In this document: positions 6,043 to 10,107 of the stretch, in pieces
Layout: each line of letters begins with the position of its first letter
Position numbering within the stretch: position 1 is the stretch's first letter
From: an uncultured Bacilli bacterium
Lineage (GTDB): Bacteria; Bacillota_I; Bacilli_A; RF39; UBA660
DNA length: 10,107 bases
Direction: 5' to 3'
Assembly (NCBI GenBank): GCA_947632495.1
Contig: CANRPL010000052.1
Span: 1 to 10,107 of the forward strand
Notes under the pieces: model-generated
What the model was told of the DNA's origin: nothing
What the model saw: the letters and a program-made list of their open reading frames with translations, nothing else
Database searches by the model: none
Position numbers and translations under genes: made by a program

Positions 6043-7038
6043 ATGGAAGAAATAGGTTGTCATTTTAAGTTTGAAAAAATAATTGGTAGTCTTTATCATG
6101 ATACAAATTTACTATTAAGTTCTGGAAGAAATTGTCTAAAATACATTATTAGAGAAAGAAATATAACAACTTTATTTCTTCCCTATTTCTTATGTGAATC
6201 ATTAAGTGAGGTCGCTACATCTGAAAGTGTAAGAATAAAATTCTATCATATTGATGATAACTTTATGCCACTAGATATCGACGAAAGTGAACTAAATGAA
6301 ACAACTTATATTTACTATGTAAACTACTATGGACTATTTAAAGATAACATTTCAAAAGTTATTAAAAGATACAAGTATGTAATTGTTGATGATACCCATG
6401 ACTTCTTTGATAGAACGCAATATGATGTTGATGTTATATATAATTACCGAAAATATTTTGGTGTTCCTGATGGTGCCTGCATCATTAGTAATGATTTAAT
6501 CGCTAATCCCAATTATCCAAAAGGTAAAAGTTTGGATAAAGTAGTTGAAATGTTAGAACGCGATGAAACAGGACAGTTTTTTCATTATCCAACTTTTTTA
6601 GAAGCTGATAAACATTTTAGAAGTGAAGATTTATGCTACATGTCCAATTTTACGGAAAACTATTTAAGAGCCATAGACTACGAAACAGTGTTAGAAAATA
6701 GATTAAGAAATTATCGAATACTTCGTGAACTACTAGGAAAATATAATCAACTTAATTTATCTTCCGAAGAGTTAACATACATGTATCCCCTATTTGTCAG
6801 TGATGGGGAATCTTTAAGAACATATTTAAAAGCCAATAACATTTATTCCTTAAGACTATGGACTAATATGAATTGGAATGGTGCTAATGCTAATGAAATA
6901 AGAAGAGCTGATAATATAGTTCTACTACCAATAGATCAACGCTATTCTGATAATGAAATGGAATATATTGCTGATACTGTTGACAAATATTATTCAAGTA
7001 GTCCTAATAAAAGGAAAATTTTAGGGGGAAAGCAATGA
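6043..7038 (+). CDS. DegT-like PLP-dependent aminotransferase-fold protein
   Basis: This 331-residue fold type I PLP protein resembles DegT/DnrJ/EryC1/StrS enzymes, usually sugar or cyclitol aminotransferases or dehydratases. The start of the large domain reads SGRNCLKYII (27-36) and LPYFLCES (46-53). VNYYGLF (93-99) and VIVDDTHDFF (113-122) supply the Asp that would contact the pyridine nitrogen. NYRKYFGVPDG (134-144) fits the lysine motif with Lys137 as the Schiff-base residue. The C-terminal IVLLPIDQRYSDNEMEYIAD matches the small-domain ending of the family. It is slightly short (the family is about 360-400). It starts 3 nt after the ITPA-like gene, with AAGGAAG upstream, and overlaps the next gene in ATGA. 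It could aminate a sugar or a base-linked carbonyl; the substrate is unknown. Confidence 0.65.
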   Translation: MEEIGCHFKFEKIIGSLYHDTNLLLSSGRNCLKYIIRERNITTLFLPYFLCESLSEVATSESVRIKFYHIDDNFMPLDIDESELNETTYIYYVNYYGLFKDNISKVIKRYKYVIVDDTHDFFDRTQYDVDVIYNYRKYFGVPDGACIISNDLIANPNYPKGKSLDKVVEMLERDETGQFFHYPTFLEADKHFRSEDLCYMSNFTENYLRAIDYETVLENRLRNYRILRELLGKYNQLNLSSEELTYMYPLFVSDGESLRTYLKANNIYSLRLWTNMNWNGANANEIRRADNIVLLPIDQRYSDNEMEYIADTVDKYYSSSPNKRKILGGKQ

Positions 7039-7727
7039 AAGAAAAAGAAAAAAAAGCATTTGCCTTATACTCAAAAAAAGAAGAAATCAATAATATTTTA
7101 ACCAATATGAAATTAAGTTCTAAAACATATTCAAGATTATTAGATGGATTAGAAGTATTAGGTAATTTTAGTGGTAAGATAGAAGTTGACTTCTACGATA
7201 GAATTAATCATGAGAAAGAACAAAAAATAAGGCTTTGGTGTACTGATGCTAATGATAATTTATTTATCTTCTATGGCTTTTCTTCCAATCGAAAAGATGG
7301 TTTAAGAATTACTAAAGAAACTAATGATGGTACATTTGAATATGATTTATCTTTAGCTAAAAAATTCAAACTCAACACAGATAATGTAAACTTTACAAGA
7401 ACTGGTCAAAGTTACGATTTTAAATTTGGAAGATTAATCACGGATAAAAATAATTTTTATAGTCTCTTTTTGAGTGATGATATTGGATATCAAATACAAG
7501 GAGATTTAAATGCGGATATAGTAAACGAATTATTAAGTGAATTAAATAAATTATCTAGTACACCCAAATTAACTGATTATTTAAATATTTTTAAAGACAT
7601 TTTAGCTACTAAAAGCATCCACTTTTCAACATTATCAATAGCAGCTTTTAAAAGCTTTGAAAATGTCGGCTTCTTTCAAATAAACGGTGAAGAACCTAAA
7701 AGTCTAATATTAAAAAACGAAGGATGA
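7035..7727 (+). CDS. Unrecognised 230-residue protein ending the nucleotide operon
   Basis: I do not recognise this family. The first 20 residues are Lys/Glu-rich and helical, without a signal peptide. The middle (about 45-170) alternates short hydrophobic and charged stretches with aromatic strands (VDFYDR, RLWCTD, LFIFYGF, FYSLFLS), suggesting a beta-rich soluble domain. The last third looks helical (DIVNELLSELNKL, DYLNIFKDILA) and has IHFSTLSIAAFKSFENVGFF. No transmembrane segment or known catalytic motif is visible. It shares the ATGA overlap with the PLP-protein gene, so their translation is coupled and the products may work together. Its TGA stop lies in the 5' arm of the operon terminator. 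The coupling and GGGGGAAAG upstream make it a real gene; any function would be a guess. Confidence 0.7.
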   Translation: MKEKEKKAFALYSKKEEINNILTNMKLSSKTYSRLLDGLEVLGNFSGKIEVDFYDRINHEKEQKIRLWCTDANDNLFIFYGFSSNRKDGLRITKETNDGTFEYDLSLAKKFKLNTDNVNFTRTGQSYDFKFGRLITDKNNFYSLFLSDDIGYQIQGDLNADIVNELLSELNKLSSTPKLTDYLNIFKDILATKSIHFSTLSIAAFKSFENVGFFQINGEEPKSLILKNEG

Positions 7728-7745
7728 GAAAACTCATCCTTTTAT
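7721..7745 (+). terminator. Intrinsic terminator of the seven-gene operon
   Basis: AGGATGAG (7721-7728) and CTCATCCT (7733-7740) form a perfect 8-bp stem with an AAAA loop, preceded by an A-run and followed by TTTTATT. The TGA stop of the preceding gene (7725-7727) lies in the 5' arm, which also confirms that TGA is a stop here. Confidence 0.9.
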
Positions 7746-7827
7746 TAATGCTTTATTAAAATACAAGATAACATATTAATATCAAAAAGTACTAAACTTC
7801 TTCATTATCTACTTTTTTATATTAACA

Positions 7828-7848
7828 TAAAATACTATTGAAGGAGGT
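7828..7848 (+). promoter_or_regulatory. Likely -10 and strong ribosome binding site of the collagen-like gene
   Basis: TAAAAT (7828-7833) is a plausible -10; no convincing sigma-A -35 lies 16-18 nt upstream (TTATCT at 7805-7810 is weak), so an alternative sigma factor is possible. AAGGAGGT (7841-7848) is a full-strength Shine-Dalgarno 6 nt before the ATG, suggesting high expression. Confidence 0.4.
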
Positions 7849-7854
7849 TAAAAA

Positions 7855-8586
7855 ATGAATTTGAATGAACAAATATTTGAGAATGCCCGAAGAGTAATCG
7901 AATGTGCTAATCAAAATCGTCCATCATCTTGTTGTTTTGGTCCAACGGGTCCTACTGGCCCAACTGGTCCTCAAGGTCCAGCTACCGTAACTATTGGTAC
8001 GACGACAACAGGAGAACCAGGTACTAATGCTAGTGTTATTAATACTGGTTCAGCCCAAAGTAGTGTCTTAAACTTTGTTATACCAGCTGGTGCAACAGGC
8101 CCTACTGGTGCTACCGGAGCTACTGGAGCTACAGGTGCTACTGGAGCTACTGGTGAAACTGGACCTGTTGGTCCTCAAGGTCTTCAAGGTATTGAAGGTC
8201 CTACTGGCCCTACTGGTGCGACAGGCGCTACGGGTGCTACTGGTGAAACTGGTCCTGTTGGTCCTCAAGGTCTTCAAGGTATCGAAGGTCCTACTGGCCC
8301 TACTGGTGCTACCGGAGCTACTGGTGAAACTGGTCCTGCTGGTCCTCAAGGTCTTCAAGGTATTGAAGGTCCGACTGGTCCTACTGGTGCGACAGGCGCT
8401 ACGGGTGCTACAGGTGAAACCGGTCCTGCCGGAGCAGATGCCCCTACTCCTACTATAACTATTGGTACAGTAACAACAGGAGATCCTGGAACAAATGCAG
8501 CAGCTGAATTAGTTGGAACTGCTCCTAATTATACTCTTAATCTTACAATTCCTGCTGGTCCAACAGGCCCTGCTGCTGGAGCTTAA
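7855..8586 (+). CDS. Threonine-rich collagen-like surface protein
   Basis: This 243-residue protein is dominated by Gly-X-Y triplets: a short run at 29-42 and a long run at about 79-195, mostly GPT, GAT, GPQ and GET. About 47 residues are Thr. Two copies of a non-collagen module of about 37 residues flank the long run: TVTIGTTTTGEPGTNAS and onward (44-78) and TITIGTVTTGDPGTNAA and onward (200-235), both ending in IPAG. The N-terminus (1-28) is not a signal peptide and contains a CysCys pair (26-27). The layout resembles exosporium or surface collagen-like proteins such as BclA of bacilli, where GPT/GXT threonines carry glycans. The downstream glycosyltransferase starts 3 nt after its stop, supporting a glycosylated product. 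How it leaves the cell is not visible; a spore-coat or exosporium location would explain the missing signal peptide. Confidence 0.85.
   Translation: MNLNEQIFENARRVIECANQNRPSSCCFGPTGPTGPTGPQGPATVTIGTTTTGEPGTNASVINTGSAQSSVLNFVIPAGATGPTGATGATGATGATGATGETGPVGPQGLQGIEGPTGPTGATGATGATGETGPVGPQGLQGIEGPTGPTGATGATGETGPAGPQGLQGIEGPTGPTGATGATGATGETGPAGADAPTPTITIGTVTTGDPGTNAAAELVGTAPNYTLNLTIPAGPTGPAAGA
8170..8430 (+). repeat. Three tandem 81-90-bp repeats within the collagen-like gene
   Basis: Units begin at 8170, 8260 and 8341 with GGTCCTCAAGGTCTTCAAGG and are 90, 81 and 90 bp long (30, 27 and 30 residues). The middle unit lacks one GAT triplet. Each reads GPQGLQGIEGPTGPTGAT followed by more GAT triplets and GETGPV or GETGPA. 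The near-identity at DNA level points to recent duplication and probable copy-number variation between strains. Confidence 0.85.
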
Positions 8587-8589
8587 TAT

Positions 8590-9678
8590 ATGAAAATTGC
8601 CGTCTACGCTATATGTAAAAACGAAGAAAAATTTATTAAACGTTGGGTTGATTCCATGAAAGAAGCTGACGATATTTATGTTTTAGATACTGGTTCAAAT
8701 GATAATTCTGTTAAACTACTTAATGATTTAAATGTCCATGTAACACAAACAATAATTAATCCTTGGCGTTTTGATGTCGCACGTAACAAATCATTAGAGC
8801 TAGTACCCCAAGATGTTGATATCTGCGTATGTACTGATTTAGATGAAGTTTTTTTACCGGGATGGCGAAAAAAATTGGAAGAAATTTGGCACGAAGGGAT
8901 AACTAGATTAAGATATAATTATAATTGGAAACTTAATGATGATAATATACCTGAAGTAAATTTCTATATTGAAAAAATTCATATTAGAAGTGGATATCAT
9001 TGGATTCATCCTGTTCATGAAGTATTAGAATATGAAAATGAAAAAGAATCTTTTCTCACTACTGATGATATAACTGTTAATCACTACCCTGATTCTTTAA
9101 AATCAAGAAGTAGTTATTTACCACTTTTAGAACTTTCTGTTCAAGAAAAGCCTGAAGATGATCGCAACGTTCATTATTTAGGACGTGAGTATATGTACTA
9201 CAATCGTTATAATGATGCGATAAAAACATTAAAACATCATCTAGAACTTAAAACGGCAACATGGAAAGATGAAAGATGTGCATCAATGCGTTTTATTTCA
9301 CGTTGTTATAAAAATTTACAGAATTACAAAGAAGCTAAATATTGGTCAGATTTAGCTATCAAAGAGGCACCACATTTACGCGATCCTTTTGTTGAACGTG
9401 CCTTAATTGAATATGAATTAAGCGACTGGAATGAAGTCATTAATTATTGTTTTAAGGCTTTAGATATTAAAAGTAATCCCAAGACTTATATTAACGAAAC
9501 TTTTTGTTATGATCATACTATTTATGACTTATTATCCATTGCTTTTTATCAAAAACAACTTTATAATTTTGCCTTAACAGCTATTGATGAAGCAATTAAG
9601 ATAAGTCCTAAAAATGAAAGACTTCTTAATAATAAACTAATAATTGAGCAACAGAAAAACTCTAGCAAAAATAGTTAG
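8590..9678 (+). CDS. Family 2 glycosyltransferase with C-terminal TPR-like repeats
   Basis: This 362-residue cytoplasmic enzyme has a GT-A domain (about 1-190): AICKNEEKFIKRWVDSM (7-23), DTGSNDNS (33-40) for the nucleotide sugar, WRFDVARNKSLEL (59-71) and the metal-binding DLD (83-85). The rest is helical with TPR-like repeats: YLGREYMYYNRYNDAIKTLK, then SRCYKNLQNYKEAKYWSDLA, then LSIAFYQKQLYNFALTAIDE. This GT2-plus-TPR layout is typical of bacterial enzymes that glycosylate proteins or surface polymers. It begins 3 nt after the collagen-like gene, with GGAG (8578-8581) inside that gene's end, so the pair is cotranscribed. The likely acceptor is the Thr-rich Gly-X-Y region, by analogy with BclA glycosylation; this is inference. 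The last codons and the stop lie within or against the terminator hairpin. Confidence 0.85.
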   Translation: MKIAVYAICKNEEKFIKRWVDSMKEADDIYVLDTGSNDNSVKLLNDLNVHVTQTIINPWRFDVARNKSLELVPQDVDICVCTDLDEVFLPGWRKKLEEIWHEGITRLRYNYNWKLNDDNIPEVNFYIEKIHIRSGYHWIHPVHEVLEYENEKESFLTTDDITVNHYPDSLKSRSSYLPLLELSVQEKPEDDRNVHYLGREYMYYNRYNDAIKTLKHHLELKTATWKDERCASMRFISRCYKNLQNYKEAKYWSDLAIKEAPHLRDPFVERALIEYELSDWNEVINYCFKALDIKSNPKTYINETFCYDHTIYDLLSIAFYQKQLYNFALTAIDEAIKISPKNERLLNNKLIIEQQKNSSKNS

Positions 9679-9685
9679 AGTTTTT
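9655..9685 (+). terminator. Intrinsic terminator of the collagen/glycosyltransferase operon
   Basis: AAAAACTCTA (9655-9664) and TAGAGTTTTT (9676-9685) are perfect 10-bp complements with an 11-nt loop and a T-rich tail. The 5' arm lies in the last codons of the glycosyltransferase and its TAG stop (9676-9678) begins the 3' arm. Confidence 0.85.
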
Positions 9686-9686
9686 C

Positions 9687-9716
9687 TTTACTTTTCTCTA
9701 TAATTCGTGTTATTCT
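9687..9716 (+). promoter_or_regulatory. Possible promoter of the tRNA-Thr pair
   Basis: TTTACT (9687-9692) and TATTCT (9711-9716), 18 nt apart, would start transcription 0-2 nt before the first tRNA. A perfect TATAAT at 9699-9704 is an alternative -10, but its -35 position falls in the preceding terminator. Confidence 0.35.
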
Positions 9717-9724
9717 ATATATAG

Positions 9725-9798
9725 GCCGAATTAGTTTAATGGTAAAACAAGTCACTCGTAATGATTAGCTGTAGGTCCGATTCCTACATTCGGCACCA
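9725..9798 (+). tRNA. tRNA-Thr, anticodon CGT
   Basis: A full cloverleaf of 74 nt can be drawn: acceptor GCCGAAT/ATTCGGC (7 bp), D-stem GTTT/AAAC, anticodon stem AGTCA/TGATT with loop CTCGTAA (anticodon CGT, reading ACG), T-arm GTAGG-TCCGATT-CCTAC, then A73 and an encoded CCA. The acceptor sequence is typical of threonine tRNAs. Confidence 0.93.
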
Positions 9799-9801
9799 TA
9801 C

Positions 9802-9875
9802 GCTGTAATAGTATAGTGGTATTACGAGGCCATGGTAAGGCTTTAATGTAGGTCCGATTCCTACTTACAGCACCA
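9802..9875 (+). tRNA. tRNA-Thr, anticodon GGT
   Basis: A 74-nt cloverleaf starts 3 nt after the first tRNA: acceptor GCTGTAA/TTACAGC, a weak 3-bp D-stem (GTA/TAC), anticodon stem AGGCC/GGCTT with loop ATGGTAA (anticodon GGT, reading ACC and ACT), and the same T-arm as its neighbour, GTAGG-TCCGATT-CCTAC, then A73 and an encoded CCA. The two are presumably processed from one transcript. Confidence 0.92.
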
Positions 9876-9885
9876 GATTGATACT

Positions 9886-9914
9886 AAACTCGGATTTTTA
9901 TAGTTCGAGTTTTA
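9886..9914 (+). terminator. Terminator after the tRNA pair
   Basis: AAACTCGGA (9886-9894) pairs with TTCGAGTTT (9904-9912), 9 bp with one G-T pair, around a 9-nt loop. The tail TTTTAAT is a short T-run. It begins 11 nt after the second tRNA. Confidence 0.65.
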
Positions 9915-9965
9915 ATATTCAATAATTTATAATAAAATGATTTTAGTAATTATGGGGGTAAATAG

Positions 9966-10107
9966 TTAATTAAAACAGAAATAAATGTTAATAACAATAA
10001 ATAAGTATTTTAAGAATTGGTGATATTGATTATATATCATTAACTGATTTAGCAAAATATTCTAATCCTGAAAATCCTGCTAATGTTATAATACATTGGA
10101 TGAGCAA
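9966..10107 (+). pseudogene. KilA-N domain gene remnant, frameshifted and cut by the window edge
   Basis: From 10001 to the right edge one frame reads RIGDIDYISLTDLAKYSNPE and ends in VIIHWMS, an unmistakable start of a KilA-N domain (a DNA-binding domain common in phages, large DNA viruses and mobile elements). That frame has a TAA at 9998-10000 and no ATG, GTG or TTG before the domain. In another frame, 9966-10001 reads LIKTEINVNNNK, which looks like the missing N-terminus and joins the domain if one base was lost near 10001. GGGGG (9954-9958) sits 7 nt before the TTA at 9966, as if that codon had been a start. A TATAAT lies at 9928-9933. The simplest reading is a decayed gene with a lost start and a -1 frameshift; a sequencing error is possible, and the part beyond the window is unseen. 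Confidence 0.55.

Noticed and set aside
7725..7727. TGA read as tryptophan (code 4), considered because of the low GC
   Set aside because: TGA terminates this gene inside a terminator stem, forms an ATGA overlap at 7035-7038, and Trp codons elsewhere are TGG.
7784..7817. Inverted repeat AAAAAGTA / TACTTTTT as a second terminator
   Set aside because: Low-GC 8-bp stem with an 18-nt loop, and a strong terminator already lies just upstream.
8170..8430. CRISPR array
   Set aside because: The repeats are in frame within a coding gene, with no unique spacers between short identical repeats.
8068..8458. Open frames on both strands through the collagen repeats
   Set aside because: They are by-products of the repetitive Gly-X-Y codons, with Leu/Val- or Ser/Thr-rich low-complexity translations and no ribosome binding site.

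Overview
This is an AT-rich, gene-dense, almost entirely plus-strand window. It probably comes from a low-GC Bacillota or Mycoplasmatota-type bacterium, such as a host-associated Bacilli/RF39-like lineage. The evidence is strong AGGAGG-type ribosome binding sites, sigma-A-like promoters, short hairpin terminators, Gly-X-Y collagen-like surface protein and AT-biased codon use. TGA is read as stop: it ends two genes, one of them inside a clear terminator stem, so the standard bacterial code applies. The lineage is inferred from style, not from a marker gene.

Region 1 (about 98-1875) is a regulatory block. Two tandem paralogues of the GreA/GreB transcription-factor family are followed by a short HTH-WYL regulator, and the block ends in a perfect-stem terminator.

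Region 2 (about 1903-7745) looks like one seven-gene operon with its own extended -10 promoter under an inverted repeat. In order it encodes a purine-type phosphoribosyltransferase, a guanylate-kinase-like enzyme, a FemAB-like aminoacyl-tRNA-dependent transferase, a thymidylate-kinase-like/methyltransferase fusion, an ITPA/HAM1-like nucleotide pyrophosphatase, a DegT-like PLP protein and a protein I do not recognise. Spacing is tight (16 nt, 2 nt, an 8-nt overlap, 61 nt, 3 nt, a 4-nt overlap), and the operon ends in a hairpin containing the last stop codon. Three of the nucleotide enzymes (phosphoribosyltransferase, guanylate-kinase-like and ITPA-like) have fold signatures intact but base-recognition or catalytic positions changed. 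Together with the aminoacyl transferase, methyltransferase and PLP enzyme, this suggests a dedicated pathway making or clearing an unusual nucleotide or nucleotide conjugate. That is inference; no product can be named.

Region 3 (about 7828-9685) is a surface module: a threonine-rich collagen-like protein and, 3 nt downstream, a family 2 glycosyltransferase with TPR-like repeats, which may glycosylate it.

Region 4 (about 9687-10107) holds two threonine tRNA genes (anticodons CGT and GGT, both with encoded CCA), a terminator, and the start of a decayed KilA-N-domain gene running off the right edge.
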